Assembly (NCBI RefSeq): GCF_000709345.1
Contig: NZ_KL448323.1
Location: forward strand, 124,001 to 188,000
Direction: 5' to 3'
From: Polaromonas glacialis
GTDB lineage: Bacteria > Pseudomonadota > Gammaproteobacteria > Burkholderiales > Burkholderiaceae_C
DNA: 64,000 nucleotides
Below are positions 28,707 through 37,559 of the stretch, in pieces. Positions within the stretch are counted from its first letter, which is position 1, and each line of letters opens with the position of its first letter. Below the pieces are notes generated by a model. That model searched no databases and had not been told where the DNA came from. It was given only the letters and a program-made list of their open reading frames with translations. Both the position numbers and the translations under genes were made by a program.

Positions 28707-29051
28707 TCAAATCCGCCCGGCCCAGCCGGCGGCATCGAAGCCGACCGTGATGTCCCCGCACCAGTCCACGACCGGGCGCTTGATGACGCTCGCGTTGGCC
28801 AGCATCAGCGCGCAGGCGCTGGCAGCGTCCACCACGGCGGCTCGATCGCCAGCTTCCAGCTTGCGCCAGGTCGTGCCCTTGCGGTTCAGCAGCGCTTCCC
28901 AGCCGGCCGCCTGCATCCACGACGCCAGCAGTTCAGGCGAAACGCCTTGCTTTTTGAAGTCATGAAAGGTGTAGGCCTGCCCGTGTTCCGTGAGCCAGGC
29001 CCGGGCTTTCCTGACGGTGTCGCAATTGGGAATGCCGTAGAGTTTGATCAT
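28707..29051 (-). CDS. ArsC/Spx-family protein (YffB-like reductase)
   Basis: 114 residues with a thioredoxin-like fold. The N-terminal LYGIPNCDTVRKA gives the conserved single active-site Cys10 of the ArsC-like subfamily, and RKGTTWRKL and IKRPVVD are the other family motifs. Proteins of this YffB type are annotated as arsenate-reductase related but lack demonstrated arsenate resistance. There is no ars gene nearby. Repeat sequence lies 28 bp upstream of the start. Confidence 0.9.
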   Translation of the reverse strand: MIKLYGIPNCDTVRKARAWLTEHGQAYTFHDFKKQGVSPELLASWMQAAGWEALLNRKGTTWRKLEAGDRAAVVDAASACALMLANASVIKRPVVDWCGDITVGFDAAGWAGRI

Positions 29052-29078
29052 GTCTTGATTCTTGGAAATATTTATAGG

Positions 29079-29140
29079 AAAAAATAGCTTTTACGCAATA
29101 GGCACGGGCGTAGTCAGCTATTGATTTTGTAGCATCAAGC
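29079..29140. repeat. Type 1 dispersed repeat
   Basis: An AT-rich block between divergent genes containing AAAATAGCTTTTACGC, a central GC spacer with GCGTAGTCAGCTATTGA, then TGTAGCATCAAG. The TACGC/GCGTA halves are inverted, as in the other type 1 copies. Confidence 0.6.
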
Positions 29141-29287
29141 CGCCATTTCGAGTGCTGGAACAAGGCTTGGCTCCTTCGGCCGCTTGCACCATTGTTGCCG
29201 AGCCTGCGCTGTACCCGCCCATGGCGCCGTTTTGCCCGCTTGAACGCCATGAGCGCTGGTGTTCAGGGTTTTCCGCCTTGCGCGACA

Positions 29288-30610
29288 ATGCACGACTCTA
29301 TGGAACATCTCACCACTTTGGACGACTGGCTGGCGCATTGCGAGCGCCTGCACCCGAAAAGCATCGACATGGGACTGGACCGCGTCCGGGCCGTCGCCGA
29401 ACGCATGGGCCTGAAGTTTGCGTGCCCGGTCATCACCGTGGCCGGCACCAACGGCAAGGGCTCGACCTGCGCCATGCTTGAAGCGATTTTGATGGAATCG
29501 GGCTACCGGACCGGCGTTTACACCTCGCCGCACCTGGTGCATTTCGAGGAGCGCTGCCGGGTGCGCGGCGACATCGTCAGTGCTACGGATCTGGTAGCAA
29601 ACTTTGCCCGCGTGGAAAGCGCAAGGTGCCAAAACGGTGATGAAATATCGCTGACCTACTTTGAATTCTCGACGCTGGCGATCCTGCAGCTGCTGGCCGA
29701 TGCAAAGCTCGACGTCGTGATTCTGGAAGTCGGCCTGGGCGGCCGGCTCGACGCGGTCAACATCCTTGACGCTGACTGCGCCGTCATCACCAGCATCGAC
29801 CTGGACCACATGGAGTTGCTCGGGCAGACCCGGGAAGCCATCGGCTTCGAGAAAGCCGGCATCATGCGCGCCGGCCGGCCGGTCGTCGTCAGCGATCCGG
29901 TGCCGCCGCAAAGCGTGCTGGACCACGCCAGCGTCCTGGGTGCCGACCTGTGGCGCTTTGGCATTGACTTCAATTTTTCCGGCGACAAGCTGCAGTGGAG
30001 CTGGGCCGGGCGCGGCCGCCGTTATGCGGGCATGGCGTATCCGGCATTGCGCGGCGCCAACCAGCTGGTCAATGCCTCGGGCGTGCTGGCGGCGCTGACG
30101 GCGCTGCGCGACCGGCTGCCGGTCACCGCACAGTCGGTGCGCAACGGCCTGTCGCTGGTCGAGCTGCCCGGGCGCTTCCAGATCATTCCCGGCCAGCCGA
30201 CGCTGGTGCTCGACGTGGCGCACAACCCGCATTCGGTCGCCGCGCTGACTGAAAACCTCGACGCCATGGGTTTTTATCCGTGTACGCATGCGGTGTTTGG
30301 CGCCATGGCCGACAAGGACGTCGGCCCCATGCTGGCGCGCATCGGCCCGCTGATCGACAAGTGGTATTTCACCGACCTGCCCACGCCCCGGGCGGCCACT
30401 GGCGAAGCGCTGCGCGACGCCTGGCAGGCCGGCAACACCCGGCTTGACGCCACGGCCAGCGCTTACAAAAGCCCCGAGTCAGCACTGCAAGCGGTTGTCA
30501 AGGCGGCAAACCCCACTGATAGAATCGTTGTTTTTGGCTCGTTCTACACCGTGGGCGGAATCCTCAAGAACGGCGTGCCGCGACTTTTTGCGCCGCACCT
30601 TTCGGCCTGA
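29288..30610 (+). CDS. folC: Dihydrofolate synthase/folylpolyglutamate synthase
   Basis: 440 residues. It adds glutamate to dihydropteroate and extends folate polyglutamates, using ATP. The ATP-binding loop GTNGKGST is at about 53-60, followed by the SPHLVHFEER and EVGLGGRLDAVN motifs and the C-terminal DVAHNPHS ligase motif. The start is ATG 29288, with ATG 29300 (MEHLTTLD) as an alternative; longer upstream reading has no similarity. It heads a cluster with dedD, cvpA, purF and metZ, a gene order typical of Burkholderiales. Confidence 0.95.
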   Translation: MHDSMEHLTTLDDWLAHCERLHPKSIDMGLDRVRAVAERMGLKFACPVITVAGTNGKGSTCAMLEAILMESGYRTGVYTSPHLVHFEERCRVRGDIVSATDLVANFARVESARCQNGDEISLTYFEFSTLAILQLLADAKLDVVILEVGLGGRLDAVNILDADCAVITSIDLDHMELLGQTREAIGFEKAGIMRAGRPVVVSDPVPPQSVLDHASVLGADLWRFGIDFNFSGDKLQWSWAGRGRRYAGMAYPALRGANQLVNASGVLAALTALRDRLPVTAQSVRNGLSLVELPGRFQIIPGQPTLVLDVAHNPHSVAALTENLDAMGFYPCTHAVFGAMADKDVGPMLARIGPLIDKWYFTDLPTPRAATGEALRDAWQAGNTRLDATASAYKSPESALQAVVKAANPTDRIVVFGSFYTVGGILKNGVPRLFAPHLSA

Positions 30611-30696
30611 GGCCGAATTAACCGGACAATCGCCTGCGCCAGAACGGCAAGCGGTCTGCAACCCCCATTTGGCCTTTAACGGATTCCAACCACACC

Positions 30697-31623
30697 ATGC
30701 CGTTTTTCAAGTTCCGCCGGGGCGACGCCAGTCCAACCCCTCCTGCCGGTTCAGCCACCCAGGCGCAAAGCGTGGAAGTGCTGCGCAAGCGCGCCAAGCA
30801 CCGCCTGATCGGCGCTTCGGTGCTGGTGTTGCTCGGCGTCGTCGGCTTTCCTATCCTGTTTGAAACCCAGCCACGCCCCGTGGCCGTCGATATTCCGATT
30901 GAAATTCCCGGGAAAAATGCCGTCAGGCCGCTGGTGCTTCCCGCGCCTGCGCCTGCGGTGGCCACTGCGCCAGCGCCGGCCAAAACGCCGGCTCCTGCAG
31001 CGCAGACGGTGACTGCGGCCGCCAGCTTGTCGCCCACCGAAGAGATTTATCCATCAAAACCAGCGCCACCGCTTGCCGAGCCTGCTTCTCCAGCTATTAA
31101 AAAAGAAGTAAAGCCAGAACCCCGGCAGGAGGCAAAGGTCGAAGTCAAGCCAGAGGTCAAGCCACGCCCCGAACCCAAGCCCGAGGCTAAAACTGAACCC
31201 CGGCCCGTCGAAAAAGTCGAAGCCCGGCCGGTTGTCAAGCCCGAGCCCAAACCAGTTCCCGCCAAGCCGGCCCCTTCAAGCGACGACGGCGCACGGGCGA
31301 TTGCGCTGCTCAACGCCACGCCTGCACCCAAGGTGGCGGCGCCGGCCAAACCTGCGGCCACCGAAGAAACCAAGGCCGCTGCTGCTGAAACCAAAGGCCG
31401 CATGGTGGTGCAGGTCGGGGCTTTTGCCGATGCCGCCAAGGCCGAGGAAACACGCCGCAAGCTGGAAAAAGCCGGCCTGACCACTTACACCCAGGTGGCT
31501 GACACAAAGGACGGCAAGCGCGTCCGGGTTCGCGTCGGGCCCTTTGCCAACAAGGCGGAGGCTGAAAGGGCGGTGAACAAGATCAGGTCGCTTGATTTGC
31601 CGGTTGCCATCCTGAGTTTCTAA
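30697..31623 (+). CDS. dedD: SPOR-domain cell-division/envelope protein (DedD-like)
   Basis: 308 residues. A short cytoplasmic N-terminus is followed by one membrane segment (about 37-54). A long Pro/Lys/Glu/Ala-rich periplasmic linker (about 70-225) has repeated KPEPK- and KVEVKPE-like units. A C-terminal SPOR domain (about 230-307) reads MVVQVGAFADAAKAEETRRK. SPOR domains bind denuded septal peptidoglycan. A small AT-rich patch in the linker (around 31083-31112, AGCTATTAAAAAAG) may be a fragment of the type 1 repeat, but the match is weak. It lies 86 bp after folC and before cvpA. Confidence 0.88.
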   Translation: MPFFKFRRGDASPTPPAGSATQAQSVEVLRKRAKHRLIGASVLVLLGVVGFPILFETQPRPVAVDIPIEIPGKNAVRPLVLPAPAPAVATAPAPAKTPAPAAQTVTAAASLSPTEEIYPSKPAPPLAEPASPAIKKEVKPEPRQEAKVEVKPEVKPRPEPKPEAKTEPRPVEKVEARPVVKPEPKPVPAKPAPSSDDGARAIALLNATPAPKVAAPAKPAATEETKAAAAETKGRMVVQVGAFADAAKAEETRRKLEKAGLTTYTQVADTKDGKRVRVRVGPFANKAEAERAVNKIRSLDLPVAILSF

Positions 31624-31642
31624 GCTTGCTGGCTGCGTTGTG

Positions 31643-32125
31643 ATGCCGCTTGACTGGATTTTGGCGGGGGTCTTGTTTTTTTCCCTGCTGCTGGGCGCCT
31701 GGCGCGGGCTGGTCTACGAAGTGTTGTCGGTGCTGGGCTGGGCGGCTTCGTTTTATGCGGCGCAATGGTTCGCGCCGCAGGTGGCGCTGCTGCTTCCCTG
31801 GCAGTCCGCCACCGAGCCGGTGCGTTATGCGGCGGCTTTCGTGCTGGTTTTCATTGCCGCGCTGTTCGCGGCCGGCTTGCTGGCCGCCTTGCTGAAACGG
31901 CTGGTGGACGCCATCGGCTTGCGGCCTGTGGACCGCACGCTGGGCGCGGCGTTTGGCGTGCTGCGCGGCCTGATCCTGCTGCTGGCCGCCACGGTGGTCG
32001 TGGACATGACGGCGCTCAAGTCGAGCGACTGGTGGCAGGAGTCCATCGGGGCGCAAACGCTGACGTCTGCGCTTGCCAGCCTGAAGCCGATGCTGCCAGA
32101 GCCCTTTGCAAGGTATCTGGGTTGA
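31643..32125 (+). CDS. cvpA: CvpA-family membrane protein
   Basis: 160 residues from ATG 31643 (an in-frame GTG is immediately upstream). Four hydrophobic segments are visible at roughly 4-20, 27-45, 63-83 and 100-120, with the conserved DWILAGVLFFSLLLGAWRGLVYE start and RPVDRTLGAAFGVLRG motif. In E. coli the cvpA gene affects colicin V production and envelope robustness and is co-transcribed with purF. The same neighbour is kept here, 57 bp downstream. Confidence 0.93.
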   Translation: MPLDWILAGVLFFSLLLGAWRGLVYEVLSVLGWAASFYAAQWFAPQVALLLPWQSATEPVRYAAAFVLVFIAALFAAGLLAALLKRLVDAIGLRPVDRTLGAAFGVLRGLILLLAATVVVDMTALKSSDWWQESIGAQTLTSALASLKPMLPEPFARYLG

Positions 32126-32182
32126 TTGTTTTTGTTGTTTTGTCTTTACGTTGAGAAATCAACACACCATGAGTAACACACC

Positions 32183-33712
32183 ATGTGCGGAATAGTTGGA
32201 ATCGTCAGCAAGGCCCCGGTCAACCAGCTGATTTACGACGGGCTGCTGCTGCTGCAGCACCGTGGCCAGGATGCCGCCGGCATCGTCACCCAGCAGGGGC
32301 GCAAGTTCTACATGCACAAGGCCAAGGGCATGGTGCGCGACGTGTTCCGCACGCGCAACATGCGTGCGCTGCCGGGCAATGTAGGACTCGGCCAGGTGCG
32401 CTACCCGACGGCGGGCAATGCCTTCAGCGAGGACGAAGCGCAGCCCTTCTATGTCAATGCGCCGTTTGGCCTGGTGCTGTCACACAACGGCAACCTGACC
32501 AATGCGGCCGAACTCAAGGCCGAGCTGTTCAACACCGACCACCGCCACATCAACACTGACAGCGACTCCGAAGTGCTGCTCAACGTGCTGGCGCACGAGC
32601 TGGAAAAAACCACGCGCGGCCTGCCGCTGACGCCTGCCGACGTGTTTGCCGCCGTGCGCGGCGTCCACAAGCGCGTCAAGGGCTCGTATGCCGTGGTGGC
32701 CTTGATCGCCGGCCATGGCTTGCTGGCGTTTCGCGACCCGTTCGGCATTCGTCCGCTGTGCATCGGCCATGGCCAGAACGAAGGCGGCGCGAGCGTGATG
32801 GTCGCCAGCGAGTCGGTGGCGCTCGAAGGCACGGGCTTTCAGTTCGAGCGCGACATCGCGCCCGGCGAAGCCGTGTATGTGGACCTGGACGGCAAGGTGC
32901 ATGCCCAGCAGTGCGCCGCCAACCCGCAGCTCATGCCCTGCATTTTTGAGTTTGTCTATCTGGCGCGTCCTGATTCGGTCATGGACGGCATTTCGGTCTA
33001 CCAGGCGCGCCTGAACCTGGGCGAAACGCTGGCCAAGCGCGTAGTTTCCACCGTGCCGCCCAGCGAGATCGACGTGATCATCCCAATTCCCGAATCGAGC
33101 CGCCCCAGCGCTACCCAACTGGCGCACCTGCTGGGCATTCCCTACCGCGAAGGCTTTGTGAAAAACCGCTATGTCGGCCGCACCTTCATCATGCCGGGGC
33201 AGGGCGTGCGCAAGAAGTCGGTGCGCCAGAAGCTCAACGTGATCGCCAGCGAGTTCAAGGGCCGCAACGTGCTGCTGGTCGATGATTCCATCGTGCGCGG
33301 CACCACCTCCCGGGAAATCGTGCAGATGGCGCGCGATGCCGGCGCGCGCAAGGTCTACCTGGCCAGCGCCGCGCCGCCGGTACGCTTTCCGAACGTGTAT
33401 GGCATCGACATGCCGACGCCGGACGAGCTGGTCGCGCATGACCGCAGCATTGAGGAAATCCGCAAGGTGATCGGTTGCGATGCGCTGATCTACCAGGATG
33501 TCGAGGGCATGAAGCGCGCCATCCGTTCGCTGAACCCCGAACTCGATGGCTTTGACGCGTCCTGCTTCGACGGCGTGTATGTCACCGGCGACGTGACGCT
33601 TGACACCATTGCCGCGATGAATTCGTCGCGCGGCGACACCGCCGAGAAAATCGGCGAAGACAGCGATGTCGATGTCTCGCGCCTGGCGCTGCCCAATCCG
33701 CAGGAGGCTTGA
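32183..33712 (+). CDS. purF: Amidophosphoribosyltransferase
   Basis: 509 residues. It makes 5-phosphoribosylamine from PRPP and glutamine, the first committed step of purine synthesis. The N-terminal nucleophile is Cys2 (MCGIVGIVS) of the Ntn-type glutaminase domain (about 1-235), with LLQHRGQDAAG and GNLTNAAEL. The phosphoribosyltransferase domain carries the PRPP loop VLLVDDSIVRGTT. The stop is 3 nt before metZ, so the two are surely co-transcribed. Confidence 0.97.
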   Translation: MCGIVGIVSKAPVNQLIYDGLLLLQHRGQDAAGIVTQQGRKFYMHKAKGMVRDVFRTRNMRALPGNVGLGQVRYPTAGNAFSEDEAQPFYVNAPFGLVLSHNGNLTNAAELKAELFNTDHRHINTDSDSEVLLNVLAHELEKTTRGLPLTPADVFAAVRGVHKRVKGSYAVVALIAGHGLLAFRDPFGIRPLCIGHGQNEGGASVMVASESVALEGTGFQFERDIAPGEAVYVDLDGKVHAQQCAANPQLMPCIFEFVYLARPDSVMDGISVYQARLNLGETLAKRVVSTVPPSEIDVIIPIPESSRPSATQLAHLLGIPYREGFVKNRYVGRTFIMPGQGVRKKSVRQKLNVIASEFKGRNVLLVDDSIVRGTTSREIVQMARDAGARKVYLASAAPPVRFPNVYGIDMPTPDELVAHDRSIEEIRKVIGCDALIYQDVEGMKRAIRSLNPELDGFDASCFDGVYVTGDVTLDTIAAMNSSRGDTAEKIGEDSDVDVSRLALPNPQEA

Positions 33713-33715
33713 CAC

Positions 33716-34930
33716 ATGACCCGACAGGCATTGCCCGCAAACCTGCACCCCGACACGCTGGCCGTGCGCGCCGGCATTGAACGCAGCCAGTTTGGCGAGA
33801 ACTCCGAGGCGCTGTACCTGACCAGCGGTTTTGTGCAGCCCGATGCCGAAACCTCGGCGCGCCGCTTTGCCGGCACCGAGGAAGGTTTCACCTACGCCCG
33901 AACGTCGAACCCGACGGTGGCCGCCTTCGAGCAGCGTCTGGCCGCACTCGAAGGCACTGAAGCCGCCATTGCAGCGTCCAGCGGCATGGGCGCCATCCTG
34001 ATGATGGGCATGGGCCTGCTTCGGGCCGGCGACCATGTGGTGTGTTCACAGTCGGTGTTCGGCTCGACGCTGAACCTGTTCGGCAAGGAGTTCGCCAAGT
34101 TCGGCGTCGAAACCAGCTTTGTCTCGCAAACCGACATCGGGCAGTGGCAGGCGGCCATGCGGCCCACTACCCGCCTGCTGTTCGCCGAAACCCCGACCAA
34201 TCCGCTGACCGAAGTCTGCGACATCCGGGCGCTGGCTGACGTGGCGCATGCGGGCGGCGCGCTGCTGGCCGTTGACAACTGTTTCTGCTCGCCCGCCCTG
34301 CAGCGCCCTAGCGCGCTGGGCGCCGACCTGATCATCCATTCAGGCACCAAATACCTCGACGGGCAGGGCCGCGTCATGGCGGGCGCGATTTGCGGGCCGT
34401 CGAAGCTGATCGTCGATGTGTTCGGCCCCATCGTTCGCACCGCCGGCATGGTGCTGGCGCCGTTCAACGCCTGGGTCGTGCTCAAGGGCATGGAAACGCT
34501 GCGCATCCGCATGCAGGCGCAAAGCGCCACGGCGCTGAGCCTGGCGCAGTGGCTGGAGGCGCATCCGGCCGTCAGCCGTGTGTATTACCCCGGCCTGCCG
34601 TCGCACCCGCAGCATGCGCTGGCGATGCGCCAGCAGGGCGGCCTGGGTGGCGCCGTGGTGTCCTTCGACGTGCGCGGCGGCGACCCGGAAACGGCGCGCG
34701 CCAACGCCTTTCATGTCATCAACAGCACGCAGGTGGTCAGCATTGCGACCAACCTGGGCGACACCAAGTCCATCATCACGCATCCCGGAACCACTTCCCA
34801 CGGCCGGCTCACCGAGGCCCAGCGCCAGGCAGCGGGCATCAGCCAGGGCCTGATCCGCTTCGCGGCCGGCCTGGAATACATCGACGATTTGAAAGCCGAC
34901 CTCGCACGCGGTCTGGACAGCCTGACATGA
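33716..34930 (+). CDS. metZ: O-succinylhomoserine sulfhydrylase
   Basis: 404 residues; a PLP enzyme of the Cys/Met metabolism family that forms homocysteine from O-succinylhomoserine and sulfide. The PLP lysine is in [11 protein letters not shown], the phosphate-binding SSGMGAI lies near residue 88, and TSHGRLT is the C-terminal substrate motif. Family paralogues (MetB, MetY, MetC) are close, but length and the purF neighbourhood favour MetZ, which is usual in Burkholderiales. Its TGA overlaps the gltX ATG (ATGA). Confidence 0.92.
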   Translation: MTRQALPANLHPDTLAVRAGIERSQFGENSEALYLTSGFVQPDAETSARRFAGTEEGFTYARTSNPTVAAFEQRLAALEGTEAAIAASSGMGAILMMGMGLLRAGDHVVCSQSVFGSTLNLFGKEFAKFGVETSFVSQTDIGQWQAAMRPTTRLLFAETPTNPLTEVCDIRALADVAHAGGALLAVDNCFCSPALQRPSALGADLIIHSGTKYLDGQGRVMAGAICGPSKLIVDVFGPIVRTAGMVLAPFNAWVVLKGMETLRIRMQAQSATALSLAQWLEAHPAVSRVYYPGLPSHPQHALAMRQQGGLGGAVVSFDVRGGDPETARANAFHVINSTQVVSIATNLGDTKSIITHPGTTSHGRLTEAQRQAAGISQGLIRFAAGLEYIDDLKADLARGLDSLT

Positions 34931-36321
34931 CACAAAAAACAAGAACCCGATTCGCGCCGTCTCCCACCGGCTTCATCCACCTGGGCAACATCCGCTCGGC
35001 GCTGTACCCATGGGCCTTTGCGCGCGCCACTGGCGGCGATTTCATCCTGCGCATCGAGGACACGGATGTGGAGCGCTCCAGCCAGGCGGCGGTCGATGTG
35101 ATCATCGAAGGCATGCGCTGGCTGGGCCTGGACCATGACGAAGGCCCGTTCTTCCAGATGCAGCGCATGGACCGCTACAAGGCCGTGCTCGCCGACATGG
35201 TGGCCGCCGGCCATGTTTACCCCTGCTACATGAGCGTGGCCGAACTCGATGCGTTGCGCGAGGCGCAAATGGCCGCCAAGGAAAAGCCGCGCTACGACGG
35301 CACCTGGCGGCCCGAGCCCGGCAAGGCGCTGCCTGCGATTCCCGAAGGCATCAAGCCGGTGCTGCGCTTCAAAAATCCGCAGGGTGGCGCGGTGGTCTGG
35401 GACGACAAGGTCAAGGGTCGCATCGAGATCAGCAACGACGAACTTGACGACCTGGTCATTGCCCGGCCGGACGGCACGCCGACCTACAACTTCTGCGTCG
35501 TGGTCGATGACATGGACATGGCGATCACCCATGTGATTCGCGGCGACGACCATGTGAACAACACGCCGCGCCAGATCAACATCTTCCGCGCGCTGGGCCG
35601 CGAAGTGCCGGTCTATGCCCATCTGCCCACGGTGCTCAACGAGCAGGGCGAGAAGATGAGCAAGCGCAACGGCGCCAAGCCGGTCACGCAATACGCTGCC
35701 GAAGGGTATTTGCCGGACGCGATGGTGAACTACCTGGCGCGCCTGGGCTGGAGCCATGGCGACGACGAGATTTTCAGCCGCGAGCAGTTCTTGCAGTGGT
35801 TCAACCTCGATCACCTCGGCAAGAGCGCCGCGCAGTTCGACGAGACCAAGCTGCGCTGGGTCAATGCCCAGCACCTCAAGGCCATGGCCGACGACCAACT
35901 GGCGGCGCTGGTCCAGCCTTTCCTGGCGCAGCAGGGCGTGAACGATGTCGATCCCGCCTGGCTGGCACGCGGCTGCGCGCTGTTCAAGGACCGCTGCAGC
36001 ACGCTGGTGGAACTGGCCGGCTGGCTCAAGCTGCTGGTCAACGGCGGCGAAGCCAGCCCGGCGGACATCAGCACCCATGTCACCGAGGCGGTTCGGCCTG
36101 CACTGGCCAGGCTGTCGCAGGCGCTGTCAAGCTGCGAATGGAGCCGGCCGGCGATTGCCGCTGCGATCAAGCAGGTGCTGCTCGAGTGCGGCCTCAAGAT
36201 GCCACATCTGGCCATGCCCGTGCGCGTGCTGCTCCTGGGAACGCCGCAGACGCCTTCGCTCGATGCCGTGGTGGAACTCATGGCGCGAGAAAAAGTCATC
36301 GCCAAATTGAATTTAGTTTGA
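34927..36321 (+). CDS. gltX: Glutamyl-tRNA synthetase
   Basis: 464 residues; charges tRNA-Glu with glutamate. Class I signatures are present: the HIGH-like motif in [17 protein letters not shown] and KMSKRNGA for KMSKS. The C-terminal anticodon-binding region is complete. It starts at ATG 34927, overlapping the metZ stop by 4 nt. The gene is followed within 90 bp by a tRNA cluster with three copies of its own substrate tRNA-Glu. Confidence 0.97.
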   Translation: MTQKTRTRFAPSPTGFIHLGNIRSALYPWAFARATGGDFILRIEDTDVERSSQAAVDVIIEGMRWLGLDHDEGPFFQMQRMDRYKAVLADMVAAGHVYPCYMSVAELDALREAQMAAKEKPRYDGTWRPEPGKALPAIPEGIKPVLRFKNPQGGAVVWDDKVKGRIEISNDELDDLVIARPDGTPTYNFCVVVDDMDMAITHVIRGDDHVNNTPRQINIFRALGREVPVYAHLPTVLNEQGEKMSKRNGAKPVTQYAAEGYLPDAMVNYLARLGWSHGDDEIFSREQFLQWFNLDHLGKSAAQFDETKLRWVNAQHLKAMADDQLAALVQPFLAQQGVNDVDPAWLARGCALFKDRCSTLVELAGWLKLLVNGGEASPADISTHVTEAVRPALARLSQALSSCEWSRPAIAAAIKQVLLECGLKMPHLAMPVRVLLLGTPQTPSLDAVVELMAREKVIAKLNLV

Positions 36322-36349
36322 AAGTTTCTAAAAGCTTGAATTTTGTCGA

Positions 36350-36355
36350 TATAAT
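36350..36355 (+). promoter_or_regulatory. Putative -10 box for the tRNA cluster
   Basis: A perfect TATAAT lies in the AT-rich spacer after gltX, followed by a GC-containing discriminator (TTGAGGCTCGAC) as seen in stable RNA promoters. Transcription would start about 40 nt before tRNA-Ala. No good -35 element is seen at standard spacing. Confidence 0.4.
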
Positions 36356-36402
36356 TTGAGGCTCGACAGGTTACTGAGAAATTGGTGACGTTAGCGGAAT
36401 TG

Positions 36403-36478
<76 letters not shown>

Positions 36479-36547
36479 ACTGTCGGAAAAGTTTTTGAAG
36501 TTTTGTGGCAAGCCCTTAAAAGCTTGCGCCGGAAGTCACCAGGTTAA

Positions 36548-36623
36548 GACCCCATCGTCTAGAGGCCTAGGACACTACCCTTTCACGGTAGGTACCGGGG
36601 TTCGAATCCCCGTAGGGTCGCCA
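36548..36623 (+). tRNA. tRNA-Glu(TTC), copy 1
   Basis: 76 nt with CCA. The acceptor is GACCCCA/TAGGGTC, and the anticodon stem CTACC/GGTAG has loop CTTTCAC, giving anticodon TTC. It is the first of three identical tRNA-Glu genes spaced 358 bp apart. Confidence 0.97.
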
Positions 36624-36703
36624 AATTTCTTCGCTGCAAGGCGAAGAAACCAAGCACAAGTTTGTCAAGCACTTGGCTCGCAAGAGCAAACGCTTTTCTA
36701 CCA

Positions 36704-36780
36704 GGAGTGGTAGTTCAGTTGGTTAGAATACCGGCCTGTCACGCCGGGGGTCGCGGGTTCGAGTCCCGTCCGCTCCGCCA
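36704..36780 (+). tRNA. tRNA-Asp(GTC), copy 1
   Basis: 77 nt with CCA. The acceptor is GGAGTGG/CCGCTCC, and the anticodon stem CCGGC/GCCGG has loop CTGTCAC, giving anticodon GTC. It lies 80 bp after tRNA-Glu copy 1 and is followed by a hairpin (36786-36818) with a poor T tract. Confidence 0.97.
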
Positions 36781-36905
36781 GATTGAAGCCCTTGCAATTC
36801 ATTGAGTTACAAGGGCTTTCCTCTTAGATCGCTTTGCGGTTTAAAAAGTTTTTTGAAGTTTTGTTGCAAGCCGTTAAAAGCCTGCGCCGGAAGTCACCAG
36901 GTTAA

Positions 36906-36981
36906 GACCCCATCGTCTAGAGGCCTAGGACACTACCCTTTCACGGTAGGTACCGGGGTTCGAATCCCCGTAGGGTCGCCA
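36906..36981 (+). tRNA. tRNA-Glu(TTC), copy 2
   Basis: Identical over the tRNA to the copy at 36548, with the same upstream GTCACCAGGTTAA leader. Confidence 0.97.
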
Positions 36982-37061
36982 AATTTCCTCACCGCAAGGT
37001 GAAGGGACAAAGCACAAGTCTGTCAGGCACTTGGCTCGCAAGAGCAAACGCCAGGCTACCA

Positions 37062-37138
37062 GGAGTGGTAGTTCAGTTGGTTAGAATACCGGCCTGTCAC
37101 GCCGGGGGTCGCGGGTTCGAGTCCCGTCCGCTCCGCCA
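37062..37138 (+). tRNA. tRNA-Asp(GTC), copy 2
   Basis: Identical to the copy at 36704, 80 bp after tRNA-Glu copy 2. Confidence 0.97.
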
Positions 37139-37263
37139 GATTGAAGCCCTTGCAATTCATTGAGTTACAAGGGCTTTCCTCTTAGATCGCTTTGCGGTTT
37201 AAAAAGTTTTTTGAAGTTTTGTTGCAAGCCGTTAAAAGCCTGCGCCGGAAGTCACCAGGTTAA

Positions 37264-37339
37264 GACCCCATCGTCTAGAGGCCTAGGACACTACCCTTTC
37301 ACGGTAGGTACCGGGGTTCGAATCCCCGTAGGGTCGCCA
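37264..37339 (+). tRNA. tRNA-Glu(TTC), copy 3
   Basis: Identical to the copies at 36548 and 36906. Confidence 0.97.
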
Positions 37340-37419
37340 AATTTCCTCACCGCAAGGTGAAGGGACAAAGCACAAGTCTGTCAGGCACTTGGCTCGCAAG
37401 AGCAAACGCCAGGCTACCA

Positions 37420-37496
37420 GGAGTGGTAGTTCAGTTGGTTAGAATACCGGCCTGTCACGCCGGGGGTCGCGGGTTCGAGTCCCGTCCGCTCCGCCA
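37420..37496 (+). tRNA. tRNA-Asp(GTC), copy 3
   Basis: Identical to the copies at 36704 and 37062. It is the last gene of the cluster, followed by a strong terminator. Confidence 0.97.
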
Positions 37497-37501
37497 GTCA
37501 T

Positions 37502-37539
37502 AAAAAGCCGTTGCAAACGATTGTCTGCAACGGCTTTTT
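37502..37539 (+). terminator. Rho-independent terminator, bidirectional
   Basis: AAAAAGCCGTTGCA pairs with TGCAACGGCTTTTT over a 10-nt loop. It ends the tRNA cluster on plus and the SWIM-protein gene on minus. Confidence 0.92.
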
Positions 37540-37559
37540 CATGGGCTGATGCGCAGGGA

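Larger units (their letters stand above)
36699..37496 (+). repeat. Tandem duplication of the Glu-Asp tRNA unit, 358-bp period
   Basis: The sequence 36699-37138 recurs without visible difference at 37057-37496, an offset of 358 bp. Each unit holds a tRNA-Asp, a spacer with a hairpin (AAGCCCTTG...CAAGGGCTT) and a tRNA-Glu with its leader. The older Glu-Asp copy starting at 36548 has the same spacing, but its leader and intergenic spacer are diverged. Confidence 0.9.

Noticed and set aside
29590..29650. Possible type 1 repeat in folC (GCTACGGATCTGGTAGCAAAC)
   Set aside because: FolC has normal length and residues here, and only a short stretch resembles the repeat.
36495..37360. Three short frames of about 66-72 codons repeated over the tRNA cluster
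   Set aside because: They consist of translated tRNA-Glu sequence and spacer, and repeat only because the tRNA unit is duplicated.
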